From assembly GCA_032059445.1 (NCBI GenBank), contig DAMCAP010000013.1, positions 11,258-75,257 of the forward strand: a DNA stretch of 64,000 nt, written 5' to 3'. This document shows, piece after piece, positions 1-7,776 of the stretch. Position numbers and translations under genes: made by a program. Numbering within the stretch: position 1 is the stretch's first letter; every line of letters starts with the position of its first letter. Under the pieces are notes generated by a model, which was given only the letters and a program-made list of their open reading frames with translations, was not told the DNA's origin and made no database searches. The DNA is from DAMCAP01 sp032059445. Lineage in GTDB: Bacteria; Bacillota; Clostridia; Oscillospirales; Ruminococcaceae.

Positions 1-450
1 AATACCGATATGTCCCTTTTTATGGATGTGTCCCGGCATGATACCGATTTTACATTCTCCAGGGGTGATAATCCCTGGGCAGTTGGGGCCGATCAGGCGG
101 GTATTTTTACCCTTCATAGCGTGCTTAACCTTGAGCATATCCAATATGGGGATGTGCTCGGTGATGCAGATCACCAGATCAAGCTGGGCGTCTACTGCCT
201 CAAGGATTGCATCGGCAGCGTAAGGAGCAGGCACGTAAATAATCGATACAGTAGCGCCTGTGCTATCGGCTGCCTCTTTTACAGTATCAAAAACAGGTAG
301 CCCCTCTACCAAAATACCGCCCTTACCCGGTGATACTCCTCCCACCAGCTTGGTGCCGTAAGCAAGCATCTGTTTGGTGTGATAAGCTGCCGCCTTGCCT
401 GTAATGCCCTGTACCATCACCTTGGTGTCTTGATTGATCCAGATACTCAT
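1..450 (-). CDS. sucD: Succinyl-CoA synthetase alpha subunit, partial
   Basis: This is the N-terminal 150 codons of the ADP/GDP-forming succinate-CoA ligase alpha subunit, which binds CoA and carries the phospho-histidine in the C-terminal half, beyond the window. The visible protein begins MSIWINQDTKVMVQGITGK and contains the CoA-binding Rossmann motif QGITGKAAAYH, the GGVSPGKGG segment and the GPNCPGIITPGECKIGIMPGH stretch diagnostic of the family. The ATG at 450-448 overlaps the sucC stop codon (ATGA), and a GGAGGGCGG ribosome site lies inside the end of sucC. The subunits are therefore translationally coupled, as expected for a heteromeric enzyme. The gene runs off the left edge. Confidence 0.95.
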   Translation of the reverse strand, partial: MSIWINQDTKVMVQGITGKAAAYHTKQMLAYGTKLVGGVSPGKGGILVEGLPVFDTVKEAADSTGATVSIIYVPAPYAADAILEAVDAQLDLVICITEHIPILDMLKVKHAMKGKNTRLIGPNCPGIITPGECKIGIMPGHIHKKGHIGI

Positions 451-1622
451 GATCTGCCGCCCTCCTGTGTCAAGCTTACAATCATTGCCGCGCCCTCTTC
501 CATGCTGGCAGCAGTACGAATATTAAGATCAGATCTGTCGAGGATCTCCCTGCCCTCCCGCTCGTTGTTTCCCTCAAGGCGGACGACCATCGGCACGCCT
601 ACATGGATTTTTTGACTGGCAGCAACGATTCCTCTTGCGATGGTGTCGCACTGCATGATGCCGCCAAAGATGTTGACAAAAATCCCCTTGACCTTGGGGT
701 CAGAGAGAATGATGCGAAAGGCCTGGGTTACGTTTTCTTCGGTAGCGCTCCCCCCTACATCAAGGAAGTTGGCAGGCTCACCTCCCGCATATTGGATGCT
801 ATCCATAGTCGCCATGGCAAGCCCTGCACCGTTGACAAGGCAGGCGATGGAACCATCGAGAGCGATATAAGAGAGACCATACCGCGATGCCTCTACCTCC
901 TTGGGGTCTTCCTCATGGATATCCCGCAGCGCCAGTATGTCGGGGTGTCGGAAGAGAGCGTTATCGTCAAAGCCCATTTTGGCGTCCAGAGCGATGATCT
1001 GGCTGTCCTCAGTTAGCACCAGAGGGTTGATCTCCACCATGTTGCAGTCTTTTTCGATGTAACAGCGGTATAATCCCTTTATGGTTTGTGCGAGTGCTTG
1101 CTGCGCCTCAGTCGGTACACCTAAGTGAGCAATCACCGCCCGTACTTGAAACTCTGCCAATCCGATTGCAGGGTCGATTTTTTGGCTTAGGATTTTCTCA
1201 GGCGCTTTTTCAGCGGTTTCTTCGATGTCCATCCCACCATCGGCAGAAGCAATCAAGGCTACCTTGCTGTCGGCCCGATCCAGCACCAAGCTAAGATAGT
1301 ATTCCTGCTTGATGGCGCAGACCTCCTCGATATACACCTTACGGACGAGGGCACCTTCCTTACCTGTCTGGTGGGTCATGAGCCGCTTGCCCATCATTTC
1401 CTTGGTGGCATCGACGGCTTCGGTTAAGCTCCTGACCAGCTTTACCCCTCCTGCCTTACCTCGACCACCAGCGTGTACCTGCGCCTTGATGACCGCTACG
1501 TGAGTTTGAATTTTGCGTGCCGCAGCTTCAGCTTTTGCGGGGTCCTCAATTAGATACCCCGGCAACACGCTGACACCATACTGTGCCAGCAGCCTTTTTG
1601 CCTGATATTCATGTATATTCAT
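447..1622 (-). CDS. sucC: Succinyl-CoA synthetase beta subunit
   Basis: The 391-aa ATP-grasp subunit of succinate-CoA ligase interconverts succinyl-CoA and succinate with substrate-level phosphorylation. The N-terminus MNIHEYQAKRLLAQYGV, the AQVHAGGRGKAGGVK nucleotide-binding loop, the EINPLVLTE metal-binding segment and the NIFGGIMQCDTIARGI C-terminal motif are all present. The length is normal for the family (about 385-400 aa). AAAGGAC precedes the ATG. It lies 62 bp downstream of the transporter gene with only a short 7-bp hairpin and no T-run between them, so it is probably cotranscribed with it from the cobalamin-riboswitch promoter. Confidence 0.96.
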   Translation of the reverse strand: MNIHEYQAKRLLAQYGVSVLPGYLIEDPAKAEAAARKIQTHVAVIKAQVHAGGRGKAGGVKLVRSLTEAVDATKEMMGKRLMTHQTGKEGALVRKVYIEEVCAIKQEYYLSLVLDRADSKVALIASADGGMDIEETAEKAPEKILSQKIDPAIGLAEFQVRAVIAHLGVPTEAQQALAQTIKGLYRCYIEKDCNMVEINPLVLTEDSQIIALDAKMGFDDNALFRHPDILALRDIHEEDPKEVEASRYGLSYIALDGSIACLVNGAGLAMATMDSIQYAGGEPANFLDVGGSATEENVTQAFRIILSDPKVKGIFVNIFGGIMQCDTIARGIVAASQKIHVGVPMVVRLEGNNEREGREILDRSDLNIRTAASMEEGAAMIVSLTQEGGRS

Positions 1623-1684
1623 CTATGTATAGTCCTTTCAGATTTGTGGTGTATTGACCACCACATCTCCGAGGCAGCAAGCCG

Positions 1685-2809
1685 CTATAATAAATACAGC
1701 AATTTTATGAGTAAGATTTTTAGCAACAGGGCAAAGGGGTAGGTCGCCCCATAGCCTGTCATAACCTCTTCACTCTCAAAGGCGTCGATCGCGGCTGCCA
1801 GCCCCGGTGTGCTGGTCATGCTTCCGCAGATGCCTCCTGCCAGATAGATCAGATCAATTTTAAGGATATATCTGCCGATAAGATAGCCTGTGATAATGCT
1901 GGTGATACCTGTAAACAAGCCGATCAAGAGCAGTTGCAGCCCAAATTGCGAAATCGCAGAGAACGCATCGTATCCATAGTTAAGCCCCACAATGGCGAGA
2001 AACATATTGAGAGAAATATCTCTAATGATCCCCAAGTGCTTATCGTCAAATTCAAAAAGTCGGTTTTTGTTCCAACTCCCCAAAATCAGAGCGCTAAAAA
2101 GCACACCGCCTGTGATCCCGAGGGAAAAGCTATTGCCTCCCCCTATGCCGATATTGATCGAGCCGAGCAATATACCGAGCATAATCACCAAAAAGAAGCT
2201 TAGGATACGAAAGGGCTTCGCAGGGCCGCTTTGAGCTTTTGCCGCTTTACCAGCAGCACCTCTTGTGCCAGACAGCTTGCCTAGAAACTGAGAAAATAAA
2301 ATGACATTGAGCACACCCGGTATGTAAGCCACAGAGTAACCAAGCCCTACCGCCGCACTTTGGTCGACTGGGGCTGCCTTTGCCAGCTCAAGAGCTACCG
2401 CAAGCCCCGGGGAGCTGGTAAGAGCGCCCACATAGGTGCCAAACACACTGTAACGGAGATCGGTAAAGATCTTTGACATCATTAAGGTCGACAAAGCACC
2501 TGTACAGGTGATGGCAATGCTCAAAATCAAAAACTTAAGACCATGAGATTTCAGCGCTTGCTTGATATTGCCGGAGGCGGACAAACCCACCGATACAATA
2601 AAGCCAATCAAGCTTAAAGAAAAAATCTGGCTGTTTACCTTCACTGCCACCTCCATCGTAGTGGTGAGGGTATAGCTCAAAATCAAGCCCACAAATAAAG
2701 TTGCAGAGCTGCCCAGCTTAAAGTGGCCAAATCTGATGGAGCCTATCAATTGGCCGACCACGGCACAAAATGCGATGAGAAACAGTGAATCATTTAGTAC
2801 AGTCAACAT
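1685..2809 (-). CDS. AspT/YidE-type (AAEx family) membrane antiporter
   Basis: A 374-aa integral membrane protein with about ten hydrophobic segments. The duplicated signatures LTSSPGLAVALE (first half) and GSMTSTPGLAAAIDAF (second half), each followed by a GYGxxYPF or GYSVAYIPG segment, mark the aspartate:alanine exchanger fold. The central TrkA_C domains of classical AspT are missing; only a short Gly/Ala/Lys-rich linker joins the halves. Characterised relatives exchange dicarboxylates or amino acids; the substrate here is unknown. GGAGG precedes the ATG. It is the first gene after the B12 riboswitch and leads into sucCD, which makes a C4-dicarboxylate such as succinate a reasonable inferred substrate. 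Confidence 0.85.
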   Translation of the reverse strand: MLTVLNDSLFLIAFCAVVGQLIGSIRFGHFKLGSSATLFVGLILSYTLTTTMEVAVKVNSQIFSLSLIGFIVSVGLSASGNIKQALKSHGLKFLILSIAITCTGALSTLMMSKIFTDLRYSVFGTYVGALTSSPGLAVALELAKAAPVDQSAAVGLGYSVAYIPGVLNVILFSQFLGKLSGTRGAAGKAAKAQSGPAKPFRILSFFLVIMLGILLGSINIGIGGGNSFSLGITGGVLFSALILGSWNKNRLFEFDDKHLGIIRDISLNMFLAIVGLNYGYDAFSAISQFGLQLLLIGLFTGITSIITGYLIGRYILKIDLIYLAGGICGSMTSTPGLAAAIDAFESEEVMTGYGATYPFALLLKILLIKLLYLL

Positions 2810-2827
2810 TTTTCTTCCTCCAAAATG

Positions 2828-2866
2828 AAAAAAGGAAATACGCAGCCCTTATGGCCACTTATTTCC
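2828..2866 (-). terminator. Intrinsic terminator of the riboswitch leader
   Basis: Read on the minus strand, GGAAATA pairs with TATTTCC around an inner GC-rich loop and is followed by six Ts. It sits between the riboswitch and the transporter start. Just upstream, CTTATTT can pair with AAATAAG, which overlaps the terminator's 5' arm, so an alternative anti-terminating hairpin is available. This is the expected expression platform for a transcription-terminating riboswitch. Confidence 0.75.
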
Positions 2867-2886
2867 ACTCAAATAAGACCCTTTTG

Positions 2887-2925
2887 CTAAAAGGGCGACA
2901 GAAGCAAGCTGAAGTAAATCTTCAA
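2887..2925 (-). CDS. Possible 12-codon leader peptide
   Basis: A TTG start at 2925 lies 8 nt after a perfect AGGAGG (2934-2939) and opens a 12-codon frame (MKIYFSLLLSPF) ending in TAG at 2889-2887. The stop falls inside a CCCTTTT/AAAAGGG hairpin (2879-2895) between the riboswitch aptamer and the terminator. The ribosome site is better than many real ones nearby, but a leader peptide here is only inferred. It could instead be a chance match in the structured leader. Confidence 0.35.
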   Translation of the reverse strand: MKIYFSLLLSPF

Positions 2926-2959
2926 CCTTAACACCTCCTCATCTCCGTGAGAAATTGCA

Positions 2960-3150
2960 GCGCTGTTACCATTGGCAGGTCTCCTGACTCATCCTCAACA
3001 TAAACCTATACCTTCCCATGCCCGAGAGCACAGTGGCATATCATAGATTTACTCCGATTTACAGTGGCGGGACCGCGTCGGATTTTCACCGACTTCCCTT
3101 TTAAGCAAGCACAAACTCCAAGAAGCTGTGCCGCACCAATAGCCGTATTC
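2960..3150 (-). promoter_or_regulatory. Cobalamin (B12) riboswitch
   Basis: The minus strand carries the conserved blocks of the adenosylcobalamin aptamer in order: TATTGGTGC, GGGAAGTCGGTGAAAATCC, GCGGTCCCGCCACTGTAA and GAGTCAGGAGACCTGCC. Outer stem P1 forms between TATTGG and CCAATG. It follows a consensus promoter by about 15-20 nt and precedes an intrinsic terminator and the AspT/YidE-type transporter, so ligand binding most likely causes termination. Usual clients of this RNA are B12 uptake or synthesis genes and B12-independent isozymes. A transporter followed by sucCD is unusual. Confidence 0.95.
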
Positions 3151-3169
3151 AGTTTTGTTGTCCGCTCAA

Positions 3170-3198
3170 ATTATAGCACTTCATTTTTATAGTGTCAA
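3170..3198 (-). promoter_or_regulatory. Consensus sigma-A promoter of the riboswitch operon
   Basis: On the minus strand TTGACA (3198-3193) and TATAAT (3175-3170) are separated by exactly 17 nt. Both hexamers match the consensus fully, so transcription should start near 3163, just before the riboswitch. Confidence 0.9.
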
Positions 3199-3647
3199 TC
3201 ACAAAGCGGATGTAAGCAGGCAAATTGCAGTATTTGGTGAAAAGAGCTGCAAAGCGCCTCACCAGTACCAAGTAAATATCAGCAAAAGGCAGACGAAAGT
3301 CGCGAAAACACCCAAAAACACCATCAGAATAATAGGTCTGCTTCTATGCAGTGCTAAAATCCCTTTTGCATTCATTTCGTGCAGCCACTCACTCTTAACG
3401 AAGCACTTAACCCACGGACAAATCTTATAGATTACGCTTGGCTTCCCCAAGCCACAACACCGCTATTGCCCCAATGGTGTCTGTGACACATTGAATGCCT
3501 AACCTCATGGGGGAGCACCATCCCTTCCCCTCGAGGGGCCCGTACAGCATGAGCACATTGATGGCATTTGCTTAATGTATTATAATCGCCAGCATATCCC
3601 CAGCCACTCCCTCAGCACATGCCCCCACAAACAAAATCACCTCGCAG
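3199..3647. other. Intergenic region without a supported gene
   Basis: About 450 bases between the riboswitch promoter and the terminator of the D-aminoacylase gene. A minus-strand open frame (3259-3450) encodes a possible single hydrophobic segment but has no convincing start. I see no RNA motif or repeat. Confidence 0.5.
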
Positions 3648-3679
3648 AAAAACCGCCGCTTTTTCAAACCGCGGTTTTT
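3648..3679 (-). terminator. Terminator downstream of D-aminoacylase
   Basis: AAAAACCGC and GCGGTTTTT form a hairpin with flanking A and T tracts, working in either direction. It lies 39 bp after the stop codon of the D-aminoacylase gene and closes the opp operon. Confidence 0.8.
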
Positions 3680-3717
3680 CTATCAAGGTGAAGGAATTGG
3701 TAGAGTATCTACAGTGC

Positions 3718-5307
3718 TTATTTCTTAAGTATGAATTCTCCAAGGCGCTCCTTGGTCTGTATAGTATTCCTCAGGGCAAATTTACCGCCCATCAGTACAT
3801 GCTCGATACCCTCTGACTTCTGGAAAGGGTTTTTAAAGGTAGAGCGATCGGTCACGGTCTCGGGGTTAAATACCGTAATATCGGCAATAAGTCCCTCTTT
3901 GAGCTGACCTCTGTCGGTCATCCCTAGGGTATCGGCAGTCAGCTTGGTCATACGGTTCACTGCTTCAGCTAGGGTGCAGATCTTCTGCTCACGTACCAAC
4001 CGCAGCACACGAGGGAAGGTACCGAAGTTTCTCGGATGAAGCTTGCCTCCGCACTTCTCGATGTCAAAGGGATAGCCTGAGCCGTCACTGCCGATAGAAA
4101 TCCAGTTTTGGCGCAATAATAGGTCCACATCTTCTTCGCTCATGCTTACAAAAATGCAAGATGTTGCGCCCTTGGTTTCAATAATTACCTTGGCTACTGC
4201 CTCTGCCATGCTCACACCCAGCGCCTCTGCCAGCTCATAGATGTTTTTGTCATCGGCAATTGGATACCGCCCATTCGTCGAGATGATGTAGAGCGCTTCG
4301 CCGTCTGAGCGCTCGGCAAACTTCTCTCTCAGATCAGCCATCAGCTCTTCGTGGTGCTCTCCTGCCAATCGCTCCGCCGCTTTGGCAATACCGCCCTCCA
4401 GCGTCCACTTAGGCATAATGTTGGTGATGCCTGTAGAGGATGCGGTGTAGGGGTACATGTCAGCACTGAGGCGGATGCCCGCAGCTCTGGCTGCCTCCAT
4501 ATGCTCCAAAAGGTCTGGTGCTCTGCCAAACTGCTTTTTACCGCTCATCTTGAGGTGAGCAATATGTACTTTGACCCCTGTCTGACGATTGATCTCATAC
4601 ATCTCTTCCAGCGCATCAAAAATCTTGGCACCTTGATCCCGCATATGAGAGGTGATGATGCCGTCATACTTGCTGATGACTGCGCCAAGGGAGTTTAGTT
4701 CATTTTGATCGGCAAAAACACCAGGCGTGTAACCCAGCCCCAACGAAATGCCCCATGCCCCCTGCTCCATGGCTTCATCCATCAGCTCACACATGACTGA
4801 TAACTGTGCCTCGTCGGCAGGCTTACCGGAGAAGCCCATCACGCCGCAGCGCAGAGCACCGTGACCGATGAGAGGGATCAGGTTGGTCGACATTTTTTTG
4901 TCGGTATCCTTTACCTTGCTCATAAACTGGGCAAGACTCTCGGAGGTATAGAAATGCGCATCGTACTTTTCATTATTAGAAACATAGTTATAGAGATTAT
5001 GCATCAAATCCTTGCGTGCAGGGTAGATGGTAGCTCCACACTGGCCTGCAAGCTCGGAGGTAACCCCCTGCGTGATCTTAGATTCGCTCTTTTCGTCTAG
5101 TAAAAAGGTGCAGTCACCATGAGAGTGCATATCGATGAAGCCCGGCGCTACCGCAAGACCCGCCACATCGATGACCTCTGATGCGGGCTCGGAGATGGAT
5201 GCTGCAATCTTGGCGATTTTGCCATCTTTGATAGCGAGATCCGCCTTATAGGCTGGATCGGTGCCGCCATCATAAATCATGCCGTTTTTTAGGATAATGT
5301 CGTACAT
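3718..5307 (-). CDS. D-aminoacylase (N-acyl-D-amino-acid deacylase)
   Basis: A 529-aa amidohydrolase-superfamily enzyme that hydrolyses N-acyl-D-amino acids to the free D-amino acid and an organic acid. Visible motifs are the metal-binding MHSHGD (H61, H63), the GVTSELAGQCG segment with the metal-ligand Cys90 typical of this family, HIAHLK, ADMYPYTAS and the late catalytic Asp in GSDGSGY. The start chosen is ATG at 5307, 6 nt after AAGGAGGA; the frame stays open for 32 more codons upstream without a ribosome site. It is the last gene after oppABCDF. The operon could import peptides or acylated D-amino acids, for example from peptidoglycan turnover, and deacylate them inside the cell; this role is inferred. 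Confidence 0.9.
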   Translation of the reverse strand: MYDIILKNGMIYDGGTDPAYKADLAIKDGKIAKIAASISEPASEVIDVAGLAVAPGFIDMHSHGDCTFLLDEKSESKITQGVTSELAGQCGATIYPARKDLMHNLYNYVSNNEKYDAHFYTSESLAQFMSKVKDTDKKMSTNLIPLIGHGALRCGVMGFSGKPADEAQLSVMCELMDEAMEQGAWGISLGLGYTPGVFADQNELNSLGAVISKYDGIITSHMRDQGAKIFDALEEMYEINRQTGVKVHIAHLKMSGKKQFGRAPDLLEHMEAARAAGIRLSADMYPYTASSTGITNIMPKWTLEGGIAKAAERLAGEHHEELMADLREKFAERSDGEALYIISTNGRYPIADDKNIYELAEALGVSMAEAVAKVIIETKGATSCIFVSMSEEDVDLLLRQNWISIGSDGSGYPFDIEKCGGKLHPRNFGTFPRVLRLVREQKICTLAEAVNRMTKLTADTLGMTDRGQLKEGLIADITVFNPETVTDRSTFKNPFQKSEGIEHVLMGGKFALRNTIQTKERLGEFILKK

Positions 5308-5768
5308 AGCTTCCTCCTTGATGGTTTGTTTGCCTGCGATACTATTAGGGGTATTGCGGTGCGGGTAATTTTGAAATTCCCACCCAATCTTTTCCTGTTG
5401 CATGCATGAGATTAGGACTGACTGCTTACAGGTAGCGCAAGGATTTGATGAAATATACCTCTAATCCTTGCAAATCAGGTACAAACTCCTTACACCCATG
5501 CCGTACGAGCACTTTCTTCATGATCGAGGTCAAAAAGAGAGCCAAACGTCTAAGGGCTGTGGTCTTAACCACTTGATGGACGAACTAACGGATTGCCCTT
5601 GCAAAGGTACCTCACCCATTGAACTGCCCTACGGCATGGGGTGCCTAGCCCGACCAAGCGGGGCGATCCTTACCACTTCTAAGCAACTTTGCTCCTATGA
5701 GTGACATAAGGATCCCCCACTTGGAGGGCTCCATCCCCCTGCACACGGTAATATACTGCTTTAAACGA
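5308..5768 (-). other. Structured intergenic region, unidentified RNA candidate
   Basis: The 461 bases between oppF and the D-aminoacylase gene contain several long perfect or near-perfect inverted repeats. On the minus strand these are GATCCTTA/TAAGGATC extended by GGGG/CCCC, CACCCCATGCCGTA/TACGGCATGGGTG with one bulge, AAGGGC/GCCCTT enclosing GTGGT/ACCAC, and GCAAGGATT/AATCCTTGC. No open reading frame of note and no known riboswitch consensus was recognised. It may be a structured RNA inside the operon transcript, an independent small RNA, or a decayed repeat element. Confidence 0.5.
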
Positions 5769-6755
5769 TTATAGCACAGCCATAGGCTCTTTGCAAAAGC
5801 TTTCTGCCTTACAGCAAGCTACGAAATGCCCCGGCTGTATCTCCCGCAGAGGGGGATTTTCCTTTAAGCACTCGTCGCTGGCGTGAATGCAGCGTTTATA
5901 AAACCTGCAAGAATTGGGCAAATTGATCGGTGAAGTAATCTCACCTTTTAGGAGAATGCGCTCCTTTTTGGCTCCACCCACCTCGGGGATTGGTATGGCA
6001 GAAAGCAGTGCAGTGGTGTAAGGATGCACAGGATTGTCAAAAATCTCTGTAGCAGGAGCTTTCTCTACCAACTGACCTAGATACATAACCGCAATATCGT
6101 CGGAGAAGTGGTTGACTACCGACAGATCGTGGGTAATAAAGATATAGGTCAATCCCATCTGCTTTTGGAGCTTCTTGAGGAGGTTTAAAACCTGAGCCTG
6201 TATCGAAACATCCAGCGCCGACACCGGCTCATCACAAACGATGAACTTTGGATTCATCGCCAGCGCTCTAGCAATACCGATACGCTGCCTGCGGCCGCCG
6301 TCCAGCTCATGGGGGTAGGAATTGATCAGTCTCTGGGCAAGGCCAACTGTCTCCATCAGCTCTCTTACGCGAGCGTCGATGGCCTCTTTATCGGTGAGGA
6401 TTTTGTTGGAGACGATCGGCTCCGCAATGGTCTGCTTGATGGTCATTCTCGGATCGAGGGAGGAGAAGGGATCTTGAAAGATCATCTGCATTTGCTTGCG
6501 TTTTTCTCGCATCTGGCGGGTGTTAAGCGGCAGGATATCCTCCCCTTCAAAGAGGACTTCTCCCGCCGTGGGCTCGATCAATCTCAGGATTGCCCGCCCT
6601 GTAGTAGATTTGCCGCAGCCCGACTCCCCTACGATGCCAAGGGTCTTGCCGCGCTCAATAGAAAAGCTCACGCCATCTACCGCATGGAGCATACCCTTGG
6701 GGGTTTTGAAGTATTTTGTAAGGTTTTTGACCTCAAGAATTTTATCTGCTGCCAT
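5769..6755 (-). CDS. oppF: Oligopeptide ABC transporter ATPase, OppF type
   Basis: This 328-aa cytoplasmic ATPase powers peptide import together with OppD. The Walker A motif GESGCGKST is at residues 43-51, the Q-loop is in MIFQDPFSSLDP, the signature reads LDGGRRQR (a variant of LSGGQ seen in this subfamily), Walker B is FIVCDEPVSALD, and the H-loop is ITHDLSVV. The C-terminal oligopeptide/dipeptide cap includes CRFYKRCIHASDEC, a cysteine cluster that may bind an iron-sulfur cluster or metal. AAGGAGG precedes the ATG, and the gene overlaps the end of oppD by 14 bp. Confidence 0.93.
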   Translation of the reverse strand: MAADKILEVKNLTKYFKTPKGMLHAVDGVSFSIERGKTLGIVGESGCGKSTTGRAILRLIEPTAGEVLFEGEDILPLNTRQMREKRKQMQMIFQDPFSSLDPRMTIKQTIAEPIVSNKILTDKEAIDARVRELMETVGLAQRLINSYPHELDGGRRQRIGIARALAMNPKFIVCDEPVSALDVSIQAQVLNLLKKLQKQMGLTYIFITHDLSVVNHFSDDIAVMYLGQLVEKAPATEIFDNPVHPYTTALLSAIPIPEVGGAKKERILLKGEITSPINLPNSCRFYKRCIHASDECLKENPPLREIQPGHFVACCKAESFCKEPMAVL

Positions 6756-7764
6756 CTTTGTTCCTCCTTATATGGAAGCCGGGGGTGTCATACGCCAGAC
6801 AAGCCACCTTGTGAGTAGGGCTAAATGCAGTCAGAGCAGGGCGGCGGGTGATGCACTCCTCGATGGCATAAGAGCAGCGGGGCGCAAATGCACAGCCCTC
6901 AGGCAGATTGGTTGGGTCGGGCATTAACCCGGGTATGGCCAGCAGCTCTTCTTTGCGTTCGTTGATATTGGGGATTGAGTTAAAGAGCCCCTCGGTATAA
7001 GGGTGCTTAGTGTGGTTNNNNNNNNNNAAGACTTCATCCAGCGTGCCCTGCTCTACGATGCTTCCGGCATACATTACTGCTACCTCGTCACAGATCTCTG
7101 CCACGATGCCCAGGTCGTGGGTAATCATAATCATGGCAGTTCCACGCTTTTCCTTCAGATTACGCATCAAGTCAAGCACCTGCGCCTGGATGGTTACATC
7201 CAGCGCAGTGGTAGGCTCGTCGGCAATCAGCACTCTTGGGTTACATGCCAGCGCAATAGCAATGACCACACGCTGCTTCATGCCACCTGAGAACTGATGA
7301 GGGTACTCCTCCCCCCTGCTGCGGGGGATGCCCACCAGCTCAAGCATATCCAGCGCCTTTTGATAGGCTTCATCCTTACTGACATGCTCGTGGATCTCGA
7401 TACTCTCGGCGATCTGATACGCTACGGTAAATACAGGGTTTAGACTGGTCATGGGGTCTTGGAAGATCATCGAGATATCCTTACCTCTGATCTGCTCCAA
7501 CTGAGGCACCGTCATCTCCATGATGTTGTTTCCGCAGACCTCAATGCTGCCCCCTTTGACCACACCGGGTGGCTCAGGCACCAGCCTTAGCATCGCCAGC
7601 GCAGCAGTAGTCTTACCGGCGCCGGTTTCACCTACCAGCCCGATGGTCTTACCCGCTGTAAGAGTCAGGCTAAATTCGTTGACCGCCTTGACGGTCTCCT
7701 CCTCCAGCTCATAATAAATGGTCAAATCCTTGATATCTAGTACAACTTCTTCAATATCTATCAC
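6742..7764 (-). CDS. oppD: Oligopeptide ABC transporter ATPase, OppD type (contains assembly gap)
   Basis: The second ATPase subunit, about 340 aa. It has Walker A GETGAGKT (residues 45-52), signature SGGMKQR, Walker B VLIADEPTTALD, H-loop ITHDLGIV and a C-terminal CAFAPRCSYAIEEC cysteine cluster. The start is GTG at 7764, after GAGGTG. Ten Ns at 7018-7027 interrupt the conserved DEVF...KHPYTEGL segment. Family spacing suggests the true gap is close to one nucleotide (giving DEVFNHTKHPYT), so the 10-base gap length is probably arbitrary. The gene is otherwise intact and overlaps oppF. Confidence 0.92.
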   Translation of the reverse strand: MIDIEEVVLDIKDLTIYYELEEETVKAVNEFSLTLTAGKTIGLVGETGAGKTTAALAMLRLVPEPPGVVKGGSIEVCGNNIMEMTVPQLEQIRGKDISMIFQDPMTSLNPVFTVAYQIAESIEIHEHVSKDEAYQKALDMLELVGIPRSRGEEYPHQFSGGMKQRVVIAIALACNPRVLIADEPTTALDVTIQAQVLDLMRNLKEKRGTAMIMITHDLGIVAEICDEVAVMYAGSIVEQGTLDEVXXXXNHTKHPYTEGLFNSIPNINERKEELLAIPGLMPDPTNLPEGCAFAPRCSYAIEECITRRPALTAFSPTHKVACLAYDTPGFHIRRNKDGSR

Positions 7765-7776
7765 AATGCCACACCT

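Noticed and set aside
3259..3450. A 63-codon minus-strand frame with one hydrophobic segment, between the riboswitch promoter and the D-aminoacylase terminator
   Set aside because: The start would be TTG without a ribosome site, and the internal ATG has only a poor one. There is no other support for translation.
5308..5768. T-box riboswitch or tRNA-like element in the structured intergenic region
   Set aside because: A stretch resembling a tRNA D arm (CAAGTGGTTAAGAC) and a GGTACC are present, but the T-box TGGNACCGCG sequence, the specifier loop and the acceptor and T arms of a tRNA are missing.
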